Below, piece after piece: positions 35,387 through 45,100 of a DNA stretch of 64,000 bases. The notes beneath the pieces were generated by a model. That model searched no databases and was not told the DNA's origin. It saw only the letters and a program-made list of their open reading frames with translations. A program made the translations under genes and the position numbers. Position 1 is the first letter of the stretch, and each line of letters starts with the position of its first letter. Source of the DNA: Maribacter forsetii DSM 18668 (GTDB lineage: Bacteria; Bacteroidota; Bacteroidia; Flavobacteriales; Flavobacteriaceae); contig NZ_JQLH01000001.1 of the NCBI RefSeq assembly GCF_000744105.1, forward strand, positions 3,534,001 through 3,598,000, read 5' to 3'.

Positions 35387-36160
35387 CTAATCTAAAGAAT
35401 TATTTTCTCTATATAATAAACTTTTCCTTCGTAAATATTCCCAAATCTCTATTTTGCTATGGGTATCTACTATTTGTTGAAATCTAGGGTCTACCTCGCA
35501 GTAATATAAGAAATCATCAATTTTATCTTCAGGGATGGATAGCTGTTTTACATACACGCTATCGGCATAAAACGTTCTTACACGTTCGGTACGATCATAA
35601 AGCTTATTACGCTCCACCCTTTTCTTCAACATTTTGGTACGACCAGAAATACCATTCAGCAAAGCATCCATACTCATAATGGGGTTTTTGGTTGCGGCTT
35701 GTAATTCTCGTTCTGCCTTGGTAGGTATTTTTACATATGCATTGGGCAAACCCAATGTAGATGACGTAACCACTGGATCTATATCTAACGTAGATAGATC
35801 CGTTAATAAATTACCACTAAGACTATATGGTGTTACCGTCACTTCATCTAATTCTGTTAAAGCATCTTCTAGCCCAACAGAAATCAACTTACTTTCAAAA
35901 ATTGCGGAACTGATTACTATAATTTTCTTTTTGTATTGAACTGCAGAGAACTCCAAAGTATCGTATAATTTTACTGGAATAGCAAAATACCCGTATTCAT
36001 CTGTAATACTGGCTCTTTTAGAAGTAAGGTTAAGTACATGTGTAGCGGCAACATCACCGTCATCACTATACACCCTACCCTCTAATTTTTTAAACTCGCC
36101 AATTTGCGCCCATGAGAAGACACTAGAAAAAAGTAATAATAAAAGGAGTCTACTCCTCAT
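35387..36160 (-). CDS. CarboxypepD_reg-like exported protein
   Basis: 257 residues with a signal peptide (about 1-18, SSVFSWAQ). It has a carboxypeptidase-regulatory-like beta domain (about 25-105: LEGRVYSDDGDVAATHVLNL, TDEYGYFAIPV) ending in LTELDEVTVTP, as in TonB-receptor N-termini, but no barrel follows. The C-terminal half is unassigned and carries IPEDKIDDFLYYCEVD, matched by IPQDKIDEFLYYCDDQ in the next protein. The two are therefore paralogues over their full length. The gene overlaps the upstream paralogue by 11 bp, implying an operon. Confidence 0.85.
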   Translation of the reverse strand: MRSRLLLLLLFSSVFSWAQIGEFKKLEGRVYSDDGDVAATHVLNLTSKRASITDEYGYFAIPVKLYDTLEFSAVQYKKKIIVISSAIFESKLISVGLEDALTELDEVTVTPYSLSGNLLTDLSTLDIDPVVTSSTLGLPNAYVKIPTKAERELQAATKNPIMSMDALLNGISGRTKMLKKRVERNKLYDRTERVRTFYADSVYVKQLSIPEDKIDDFLYYCEVDPRFQQIVDTHSKIEIWEYLRRKSLLYRENNSLD

Positions 36161-36893
36161 TTAAATCTTTAAGAAAAGTCTTACTGTGATTAACCATTGC
36201 ATCTATCAGCTGAAATTCATTCTCCTTCTTAAGAAGCGATGTTGCAGGCATTTGATCATCACAATAGTATAGAAACTCATCTATTTTATCTTGTGGTATC
36301 TGTAAATCCATTACAAAGAAAGAATCATCATAAACTTGACGTAGTACTTCACTCACCTTTAATTTAGGTGCTTCCTCTACATTTTCGTTTTGAGATTTAA
36401 ATATAGCCCTAAAAATATTCACAAAATTTAAACCGTCTTGCATCCCCTTGTCAGCATCTGACATGGCAACATTATCTACCCCGGTACTACGATCAATTTC
36501 GTATTCGTACTCTTTAAACTCTTGGTTCTTTACTTCTAAAAAACGTTCTTGCTGTTCTGGGGTAATTACCACCTCGTCCAATTCCGTCACTTTTTCGTTT
36601 ACCTCTACCACCAAACGATTGTTGGCTAAAATTTCTTCGGTAATGGTCACTACTTTTATTTTGTAATTAATGGCAGAAAAAGCAATTTGGTCACCCACCT
36701 TTACATTTATTCTGAATAAACCTTGATCATTGGTTATGGTGGCATGTTCAGCAGTGACATTGATCACATTTTCATTGGGTACCCCAATGTTCATATAAAT
36801 TACGGAACCACTTAAAGGCCGTCTGGTATCATCTTGCGAAAAGCCTGATATTGTGCTAAGTAATACGAGTAAAAAAAGTAATTTTTTGGTCAT
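36150..36893 (-). CDS. CarboxypepD_reg-like exported protein, paralogue of the preceding gene
   Basis: 247 residues, signal peptide about 1-19 (ISGFSQ), then the same regulatory-like beta domain (LSGSVIYMNIGVPNENVINV, TNDQGLFRINV, VTELDEVVITPEQQ) and a helical C-terminal half with the shared FLYYCD motif. Function unknown. It is the first gene of the minus-strand cluster that runs to the M1 peptidase and is divergent from the fibre cassette. Confidence 0.85.
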   Translation of the reverse strand: MTKKLLFLLVLLSTISGFSQDDTRRPLSGSVIYMNIGVPNENVINVTAEHATITNDQGLFRINVKVGDQIAFSAINYKIKVVTITEEILANNRLVVEVNEKVTELDEVVITPEQQERFLEVKNQEFKEYEYEIDRSTGVDNVAMSDADKGMQDGLNFVNIFRAIFKSQNENVEEAPKLKVSEVLRQVYDDSFFVMDLQIPQDKIDEFLYYCDDQMPATSLLKKENEFQLIDAMVNHSKTFLKDLNEE

Positions 36894-37144
36894 TTAGTGT
36901 ATATTAAAAGGGATAACACCCTAAGTAAAGTGCATTCAAAAGATAAAGAAAAGATTTGTAATCTTCATAAAAAAAAAGCCGCCAATAAACTTTTGTTAAT
37001 TTCTTCTCCTTTGCAACAAATTTGATCATTGCGCTTTGTTTAATTTAGACACAAGAAAATAAGCCGTTTAACGAGGTTAGATGTTCTTTAACCCATTACC
37101 CTATTATTTCAACTTATAAATAAAGGGGATTACCAAGATAATTC

Positions 37145-37152
37145 TATTTTTG
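37145..37152 (+). promoter_or_regulatory. Candidate -7 promoter element of first fibre cassette
   Basis: TATTTTTG matches TAnnTTTG exactly and lies 34 bp before the ATG at 37187. No convincing -33 element was found, so the call is tentative. Confidence 0.4.
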
Positions 37153-37186
37153 TTCATCACTATTTTCTCGTCATAAGACACTAAGT

Positions 37187-40100
37187 ATGAAAGCAATAAT
37201 TTTCTTTATTTTTTTTACAGTACTAGCGGTACCTACCGTATTCGGACAAATTAAAATAGGAGATAATCCCCAAAATATTGATGCTTCATCTGTCTTGGAG
37301 CTTGAAAGCTCCTCTAAAGTACTGGTCATTACCCGTGTTACTACATTAGAAATGGAAGCTATTACCCCACAACGTGGTGGTATGGTTTATAATACAGACA
37401 CCGAATGCATCAATTATTATGACGGCACAAAATGGGTAAATCTTTGCGATGCCGTAGACTTCAATATCACTAACGATCCAATTATCAATACCCGAAGTAC
37501 TATTGAAATTACAGAATCTGCCGGAGCCATAAATTTAGAGGTGGCAAAAAACAGTATTCTAGGCGATAATATTATTGACGGCGGTATTGGCCCAGATGAT
37601 ATTCAAGATAATTCTATTACACAAGAAAAATTAGCCGATGCATCTGTAGGTTCTAGTGAGCTTAGACAAAATTCTGTTGGTGCCGAAGAAATTAGAGACA
37701 ACAGTATTTCTGTAGCCGATATGGCCAATGACCAAGCCGGTCAAGTATTGACTACAGACGAGAACGGTATTGTACAGTGGCAAGATTCAGACGACTTATA
37801 CGACCTTACTTTTAGTAAACTAGATACTACGTTAACCATTTCGAGATCTACAATAGCGGGAGTTTCTACTATTAGTTTAGGTGCCTTAATTGGTTCTGAC
37901 GATCAGCAATTGAGTTTGGATGAAAATATTCTTAGTATTGAGAATGACCCGAATACAATTGACTTATCTACTTATTTTCAAACCATAAGTCTTGACCCTG
38001 ACACAAACGAAATTGTTTTAAGTGGTAACGGAGGATCGGTTCCCTTACCTCAAACAGACGGTTCAGAGACACAACTAAGCGAAGGAAATAATATTACCAT
38101 TACAGGTGATGGAACAGCAGATGCGCCGTATGTAATAAATGCTGCCGATGCTGCAGTTGTAGATGGTACCGAAACCGTTTTACAAGGTGGACCAACTATA
38201 ACTATAACCGGTGAAGGATCTAATGACAATCCTTATATTATAAATGCTTCTGAAGTGATAGCATTAGATAATGGCAATATTCTTATTGGAGGAGACGAAG
38301 ACACCGCAGTACAAGCTTTTATAAATGGTGATGCTACTATGAACAACCAAGGTTTGCTAACTATAGAAGAAGCTGCAGTAACACCTGCTAAAATTGAGCC
38401 TGCACTTGGCGTACTGACGGAAGATCAAGTATTAATTACCACTACTGCCGGAGTTGTCGGATGGGCGGATTATACACCTGGTGGTGGTGACGATAATCAA
38501 GATGCCAGCGAAGTAGCATATGACAATACAACCTCTGGTTTAGAGGCTATTACTACTCAAGCGGCTATTGATGAACTTGTCGATAGTGGGTTGGTTGATA
38601 CCGATGATCAAGATGCAAGCGAAGTAGACTACGACAATACCACCTCTGGTTTAGAGGCTATTACTACTCAAGCGGCTATTGATGAGCTTGCCGATAGTGG
38701 GCTGGTTGATACAAACACAACTAATGCAACATTGACTTTAACCGATGAAGATTTAGACAGCACTATTGAATCACTTACCATTACAGATTCTGAAGGAGCT
38801 AAAGTTAGTATTTTGCTTTCAGAATTGAATTCTGGAACAGATACGACTATTAGCACGCTAGCTTTGACTGATGAAAATTTAGACGGTATAGACGATTCGC
38901 TCACTATAACTGATTCGGCAGGCACAACCTTTAGTATTTTATTGACTCAAATAAATTCTGTTGTTGACGCAGAAATTGATGATGCACTAACAGATTTTAA
39001 TGCAACCACCGGATATAGCATAAATGTTGATGATACCACAATCGAAATTCAAGGTGATGCCCTTCAAGTCAAAGAGGATGCAATAGGTTTAGACCAGCTG
39101 AACCCGATGGGCGCCACAACGAACGGTCAAATCCTTAAATGGAACCAAGACAATACAGAATGGGAATTGGGTACGGATCTTGGAGGCACACTGCCCGAAG
39201 GACAAGTTTTAATTGGTAATGCAGCTGACGAAGCAGCACCTCAAACTATTACAGGCGACGCCACAATAGACAATACGGGCGTTATTACCATTGAGGAGGA
39301 TGCCATTGACAATACAATGATAGCGGCAGATGTAGCAGGTAACGGACTTGTACAAAATGGAACTTCAGGAGCCTTGGATATTATTCCAGGAACTGCGGAT
39401 AATCAAATTTTAAAGTGGGATGAAGCTACGACTTCTTGGGAACTAGCGACTGATGTTGGCGGCGAACTACCCGCTGGGCAAGTCTTAATAGGAAACGCAA
39501 CCAATAATGCAACACCACAAACTCTTAGCGGCGATGCTACAATTGACAACACAGGCGTTATTACCATTGAGGAGGATGCCATTGACAATACAATGATAGC
39601 GGCAGATGTCGCTGGCAATGGACTTGTACAAAATGGAACTTCAGGAGCCTTGGATATTATTCCAGGAACTGCGGATAATCAAATTTTAAAGTGGGATGAA
39701 GCTACGACTTCTTGGGAACTAGCGACTGATGTTGGCGGCGAACTACCCGCTGGGCAAGTCTTAATAGGAAACGCAACCAATAATGCAACACCACAAACTC
39801 TTAGCGGCGATGCTACAATTGACAATTCGGGCGTTATTACCATTGAGGAGGATGCCATTGACAATACAATGATAGCGGCAGATGTCGCTGGCAATGGACT
39901 TGTACAAAATGGAACTTCAGGAGCCTTAGATATTATTCCAGGAACTGCGGATAATCAAATTTTAAAGTGGGATGAAGCAACAACTTCTTGGGAGCTGGGA
40001 GCTGATAATGGTAATGTACCTGACGCCGTAGCAGGAACAATTTTCTTTTCGGATGGTTCCAATGCCTTAGACATTGACGAAACTCAGTTATTTTGGGATG

Positions 40101-40753
40101 ATACTCAAAATGTATTAGGAATTGGAACTAATACTCCTGATAGCGGAACTGGTATCAATAGCATAAAATTACACGTTTCTGGTGGAAGAATTAGAGCGGA
40201 AGGCATTCTAAATTCAGACGGTAGTCCGACAACTCCAGCATATAGATTTATCAATGATACAGATAATAATTCTGGTATGTATTTTCCTGCACAAGATCAA
40301 TTAGGTTTTTCCGTTGGTGGGCTAGAAACATTATTATTAAAAGAATCCGTAGGTAATGGACTAGAAATTATAGCTGAAGGAAGCTTAGAACTCACAGAAC
40401 AACTTTTAGATCAGAACGGCAGTCCTGGTAACGAAGGTCAAATTTTAACAGCAACTACGACAGGTACAGAATGGAAAGAACCACAAATATTTGCAATGGG
40501 TAAAGCTAATGGCGCAAATTCAATAAATATTAATGGCATTCAATCTATTTCTGGAGGCTCCGGTATAAGCACTGTTAACTTTTCATCTCCGCGAATAGAT
40601 TCTGATTATATAATTCAACTAACTGTAGTAGGAAACAATAGAATTTTTGTTACTTCACAAACCATTAATGGTTTTACTGTTGAAATCAGGGATGCAATAA
40701 CTGACAATTTAGTAACAGCAAATTGGTATTTTACTCTTTCTGATTTCGAATAA
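37187..40753 (+). CDS. Long repetitive tail-fibre-like secreted protein (cassette 1)
   Basis: 1188 residues, signal peptide about 1-20 (PTVFG). Residues 21-90 carry a motif shared with the second cassette and common in Bacteroidota fibre-like proteins (KIGDNPQNIDASSVLELESS, GGMVYNTDTECINYYDGTKW). The middle is low-complexity Asp/Thr-rich sequence with degenerate repeats. Three tandem 92-residue units lie at about 699-938 (NQILKWDEATTSWELATDVG). The C-terminal part (about 939-1188) resembles tail-fibre ends (LFWDDTQNVLGIGTNTPDSG, SDYIIQLTVVGNNRIFV). No T9SS sorting domain was recognised. The next gene, 2 bp downstream, has one. Attachment or receptor binding is inferred. Confidence 0.85.
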   Translation: MKAIIFFIFFTVLAVPTVFGQIKIGDNPQNIDASSVLELESSSKVLVITRVTTLEMEAITPQRGGMVYNTDTECINYYDGTKWVNLCDAVDFNITNDPIINTRSTIEITESAGAINLEVAKNSILGDNIIDGGIGPDDIQDNSITQEKLADASVGSSELRQNSVGAEEIRDNSISVADMANDQAGQVLTTDENGIVQWQDSDDLYDLTFSKLDTTLTISRSTIAGVSTISLGALIGSDDQQLSLDENILSIENDPNTIDLSTYFQTISLDPDTNEIVLSGNGGSVPLPQTDGSETQLSEGNNITITGDGTADAPYVINAADAAVVDGTETVLQGGPTITITGEGSNDNPYIINASEVIALDNGNILIGGDEDTAVQAFINGDATMNNQGLLTIEEAAVTPAKIEPALGVLTEDQVLITTTAGVVGWADYTPGGGDDNQDASEVAYDNTTSGLEAITTQAAIDELVDSGLVDTDDQDASEVDYDNTTSGLEAITTQAAIDELADSGLVDTNTTNATLTLTDEDLDSTIESLTITDSEGAKVSILLSELNSGTDTTISTLALTDENLDGIDDSLTITDSAGTTFSILLTQINSVVDAEIDDALTDFNATTGYSINVDDTTIEIQGDALQVKEDAIGLDQLNPMGATTNGQILKWNQDNTEWELGTDLGGTLPEGQVLIGNAADEAAPQTITGDATIDNTGVITIEEDAIDNTMIAADVAGNGLVQNGTSGALDIIPGTADNQILKWDEATTSWELATDVGGELPAGQVLIGNATNNATPQTLSGDATIDNTGVITIEEDAIDNTMIAADVAGNGLVQNGTSGALDIIPGTADNQILKWDEATTSWELATDVGGELPAGQVLIGNATNNATPQTLSGDATIDNSGVITIEEDAIDNTMIAADVAGNGLVQNGTSGALDIIPGTADNQILKWDEATTSWELGADNGNVPDAVAGTIFFSDGSNALDIDETQLFWDDTQNVLGIGTNTPDSGTGINSIKLHVSGGRIRAEGILNSDGSPTTPAYRFINDTDNNSGMYFPAQDQLGFSVGGLETLLLKESVGNGLEIIAEGSLELTEQLLDQNGSPGNEGQILTATTTGTEWKEPQIFAMGKANGANSININGIQSISGGSGISTVNFSSPRIDSDYIIQLTVVGNNRIFVTSQTINGFTVEIRDAITDNLVTANWYFTLSDFE
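39281..40000 (+). repeat. Near-identical 276-bp tandem repeats, two full and one partial
   Basis: The string GTTATTACCATTGAGGAGG recurs at 39281, 39557 and 39833, exactly 276 bp apart. The first two units are almost identical at the base level and the third is a partial copy. A more diverged unit precedes them. Frame is preserved (92 residues per unit). The high identity points to recent duplication or homogenisation. Confidence 0.92.
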
Positions 40754-40755
40754 AT

Positions 40756-41919
40756 ATGAAAAACTTCACATACATACTTTTCTTTCTGTTTGCGGCAACT
40801 ATTACTGCCCAAACAGCATTATACAATAACGGCAACTTACGTATTCACCAAGGTGGGCAAATTGGTTTTCACACCAATCTCATCAATGATGCCCCTACAG
40901 ATAATAACCTTGGTTTGGCAGGTTTTTATGGTACTGAACAACTAACTGTATCGGGCAATGTTACTCCGCAATTCTATGATATGGAAATTGCTTTGGAGAA
41001 CAATATGCAGCTGAATTTGGGCATGGACAATACCAATAACACCAATTTCATTTTTGGTAGCATTCTTACCCCAACTGCGCAACCAGATGTTTTTTACAAT
41101 TTTGTAGATAATTCATTTTACAGCGGCGAGAATGATTTTAGTAAAATTGAAGGGTATGCGGCTATTACCAATCAGCAGAATTTTGGTTTTCCTGTTGGTG
41201 ATGTGCAGTTTTTAAGACCGCTGATCATCAATTCAGAAAGCGTTAATTTATTTGCAAAATGTGCCTATTACTATGAAAATCCCAATAACCCTCCAGCACC
41301 ATTAGGTTCGTTCAATACCAATGCAACCGATTTAGATGTAAATCTGGTAAATACCTTCGAATTTTGGCGCTTAGAAGGTTCGGTACCCACTACCGCAACC
41401 CTAAGTTGGAACGAACGTAGTACTGTAGCAAGTTTAACAGATAACGTAGACGAAGTCATTCCCGTAGGTTTTAGCAAAGCATCACAACAATGGGTAAATT
41501 TAGTAGGTAGTATACCTGTAGGTACCGTAACAGAAGGGTTTGTAACTTCAGAATCTTTTATACCAGATGACTATGAAGCCATTACGCTTGGATCCTCTAA
41601 AAGTCCGTTTGAACCATTAGCTAGAGATGTTCTTTTCATAGATAATTTCTATGTTTCGGTAAACGGTGACGGGGTTAATGACAACTTTTATATTGAAGAA
41701 TTGGAAGAATACGACAGTAACTTTCTACAGATTTATGATCGTTACGGACTCAAAGTATTTGAAAAAACAGATTACGTTGATGATTTTGTTGGTTTTTCTA
41801 ACCAAGACAATGTACCATTTGGAGAAGCGGAAGGACTACCTACCGGCGTTTATTTTTACACCATATACATTCCTGAAGACGACTTAAATTATCAAGGTTT
41901 TTTATACTTGACTAGGTAA
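40756..41919 (+). CDS. T9SS type B sorting-domain partner protein (cassette 1)
   Basis: 387 residues, signal peptide about 1-19 (ATITAQ). The N-terminal part (YNNGNLRIHQGGQIGFHTNL, DNSFYSGENDFSKIEGYAAI, FEFWRLEGSVPTTATLSWNE) is a beta-rich module shared with the partner at 47897. Residues about 296-387 form a CHU_C/type B sorting domain (VNGDGVNDNF, IYDRYGLKVF, LPTGVYFYTI, YQGFLYL). It starts 2 bp after the long fibre gene, so translation is probably coupled. It may be the T9SS-exported surface anchor for the fibre; that role is inferred. Confidence 0.88.
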   Translation: MKNFTYILFFLFAATITAQTALYNNGNLRIHQGGQIGFHTNLINDAPTDNNLGLAGFYGTEQLTVSGNVTPQFYDMEIALENNMQLNLGMDNTNNTNFIFGSILTPTAQPDVFYNFVDNSFYSGENDFSKIEGYAAITNQQNFGFPVGDVQFLRPLIINSESVNLFAKCAYYYENPNNPPAPLGSFNTNATDLDVNLVNTFEFWRLEGSVPTTATLSWNERSTVASLTDNVDEVIPVGFSKASQQWVNLVGSIPVGTVTEGFVTSESFIPDDYEAITLGSSKSPFEPLARDVLFIDNFYVSVNGDGVNDNFYIEELEEYDSNFLQIYDRYGLKVFEKTDYVDDFVGFSNQDNVPFGEAEGLPTGVYFYTIYIPEDDLNYQGFLYLTR

Positions 41920-42101
41920 ACAATAAGTAATTAAAATAACTGGTTAGCTAACTATTTTTTTTAAAAAAACACCTTCTATTCCATTCAATTCTTACAAATA
42001 AACATACTACCTCAGCACTCGATTAAACGCATATTTTAGCGTTAAAAGTAAGCGTACAAAGACTTTCCCAACATAATCACCTAGCTACACAACATATTAT
42101 A

Positions 42102-42130
42102 TTTTTCCTACACAACTCGAATTATTTTTG
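42102..42130 (+). promoter_or_regulatory. Candidate promoter of second fibre cassette
   Basis: TATTTTTG at 42123-42130 is an exact TAnnTTTG element, with TTTTT at 42102-42106 near the expected -33 position. Predicted leader is about 20 nt before the ATG at 42159. Confidence 0.45.
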
Positions 42131-42158
42131 AAATAGTTAACTATTCCCCTATAATTCG

Positions 42159-45100
42159 ATGTCTACAAAATTTAAATTTCTTCTAATTTTTATCATCACT
42201 TCATTCTGTGCAAATGCACAGGTTAAAATTGGTGAGAATCCCAATACCATAAATTCCGCTTCCATAGTGGAACTTGAAAGCACCAACAAAGCTTTTGTAC
42301 TTACCAGACTCACTACTGCACAGATGCAAGCCATTACCCCGCTCAACGGAGCCGTAGTTTATAATACCGACACCCAATGTGTTCATTATTACAACGGATT
42401 GGTCTGGACAAACCTTTGTGACGGTAATTCTTCATCATTTTCATTTACTGATAACGGCGATGGCACTATTACACTTTCTAATGGCGAAGGAAACAATGTA
42501 ACTTTTGACGGAGCACCACAAACCATTTCTACACTTGCAGATAATGGTGATGGTACGTACACCTACACCAATGAAAACGGTTTAGAAACGATTATTGCAA
42601 TTGCAGAAACCGACAACCAAAATTTACAAACAGACAGTACTCCGGGAAACATCAGTATTGATAATGGCAATGCAATTGCAATCAATGTAGACGATGCAGA
42701 TGCAGATGCCCAGAACGAAATTCAAACTTTAGATTATACTTCTGGAGTATTAACATTATCTAATGACCCAAATGCAACAACGGTTGATTTATCGGGATTT
42801 GACCAAAATGCTGCCGATGATTTCTCAGGTAGTTTCAATGATTTAACTGACCTACCCCTAAATTTGGATACAGATGCAACAGATGATTTTAATACAGGAA
42901 TTTCTTTTGACGGAACAAATTTAATCGTAACAGATGCAGGTGGTGATGTAAGTACAGATATTAGCGGACTTGCATATGACGATACTGCCATTAGAGCGGA
43001 TATTGATCAAAACGAACTGGATGCCGATAATGCAATAGCAACGGTAGACACCAAAATTGATGACCACATTCTTGCAGACGAGGATACCTCTTCAACAAAC
43101 GAACTTTCAGATATTTCCATCACAGGTACGACAGTAACCTTGACGAATGCTGCTGCCGGTGCTACCGGTGTTGATTTAGGAAATACTTTTGCAACTGATG
43201 CTGAAGTAGCTACCGCAATTTCTGACTCTGAAGCATTGGACTTAGATAAAGTAATCGGAAACGAATCCGTAACTGCATTAACCTTTGACGGCACTACCTT
43301 GACCTTGGACCAAGATGGTGCGGCAAGTGAAACTGTTGATCTTAGCGGTGTTTCTACCGATGACCAAAAAATAGATACCTTTTCTTTGACAGGTACAACT
43401 ATAGCGGTCTCTAATGAAGGTGACGGAGAAGCAAATAAAACAATCGACTTAGGTACCACTTTCGCTACAGATAACGAACTTGCGGATGCGATTACCGCTT
43501 CAGAAGCGTTGGACTTAGATAAAGTAATCGGAAACGAATCCGTAACGGCATTAACCTTTGACGGTACTACCTTGACCTTGGACCAAGATGGTGCGGCAAG
43601 TGAAACTGTTGATCTTAGCAGTGTTTCTACAGATGACCAAAAAATAGATACTTTTTCTTTGACTGGTACAACTATAGCGGTCTCTAATGAAGGTGACGGA
43701 GAAGCAGATAAAACGATCGACCTGGGAAATACTTTTGCAACTGATGCTGAAGTAGCTACCGCAATTTCTGACTCTGAAGCGTTGGATCTTGATAAATTAA
43801 TCGGAAACGAATCCGTAACGGCATTAACCTTTGACGGCACTACCTTGACCTTGGACCAAGATGGTGCGGCAAGTGAAACAGTTGACCTTAGCGGTGTTTC
43901 TACAGATGACCAAAAAATAGATACTTTTTCTTTGACTGGTACAACTATAGCGGTCTCTAATGAAGGTGACGGAGAAGCAGATAAAACGATCGACTTAGGT
44001 ACCACTTTCGCTACAGATACCGAACTTGCGGATGCGATTACCGCTTCCGAAGCATTGGATCTTGATAAAGTGATCGGAAACGAATCCGTAACGGCATTAA
44101 CCTTTGACGGCACTACCTTGACCTTGGACCAAGATGGTGCGGCAAGTGAAACAGTTGACCTTAGCGGTGTTTCTACAGATGACCAAAAAATAGATACTTT
44201 TTCTTTGACTGGTACAACTATAGCGGTCTCTAATGAAGGTGACGGAGAAGCAGATAAAACCATCGACCTGGGAAATACTTTTGCAACTGATACTGAAGTA
44301 GCTACCGCAATTTCTGACTCTGAAGCGTTGGACTTAGATAAAGTAATCGGAAACGAATCGGTAACAGGATTAACCTTTGACGGTACTACCTTGACCTTAG
44401 ATCAAGATGGTGCGGCAAGTGAAACTGTTGACCTTAGCGGTGTTTCTACAGACGACCAGAAAATAGATACTTTTTCTTTGACTGGTACAACTATAGCGGT
44501 CTCTAATGAAGGTGATGGGGAAGCTGACAAAACGATCGACCTGGGAAATACTTTTGCAACTGATACTGAAGTAGCTACCGCAATTTCTGACTCTGAAGCG
44601 TTGGACTTAGATAAAGATGCTAATAACGAAACGAACACGGCTTTTGCTTCTGCAACCAATACATTGACGATCACGGACAGTAATGGCGCTTTGACCGCTC
44701 CGATCGTAAACTCGAACGAACTGGATATCACTACTGGAGAAATCACTTCTACCATCAATGGCGTGGCTTCTACTCCTATCTCGCTTCCTGTTGCCGATGG
44801 ATCTGAAACGGTTATCAATGACGGTACGAATACTACTATTGCAGGTGCAGGTACTGCGGCTAGTCCGTACACTATTGCTGTTCCGGACAACTTGGACAAC
44901 TCGGTAACAAACGAAACGAACACGGCTTTTGCTTCCGCAACCAACACATTAACGATCACGGACAGCAATGGCGCTTTGGATGCTCCTATTGTAAATACGA
45001 ACGAACTGGATATCACAGCTGGAGAAATCACTTCTACTATCAATGGCGTGGCTTCCACTCCTATAACACTTCCTGTTGCCGATGGATCTGAAACGGTTAT

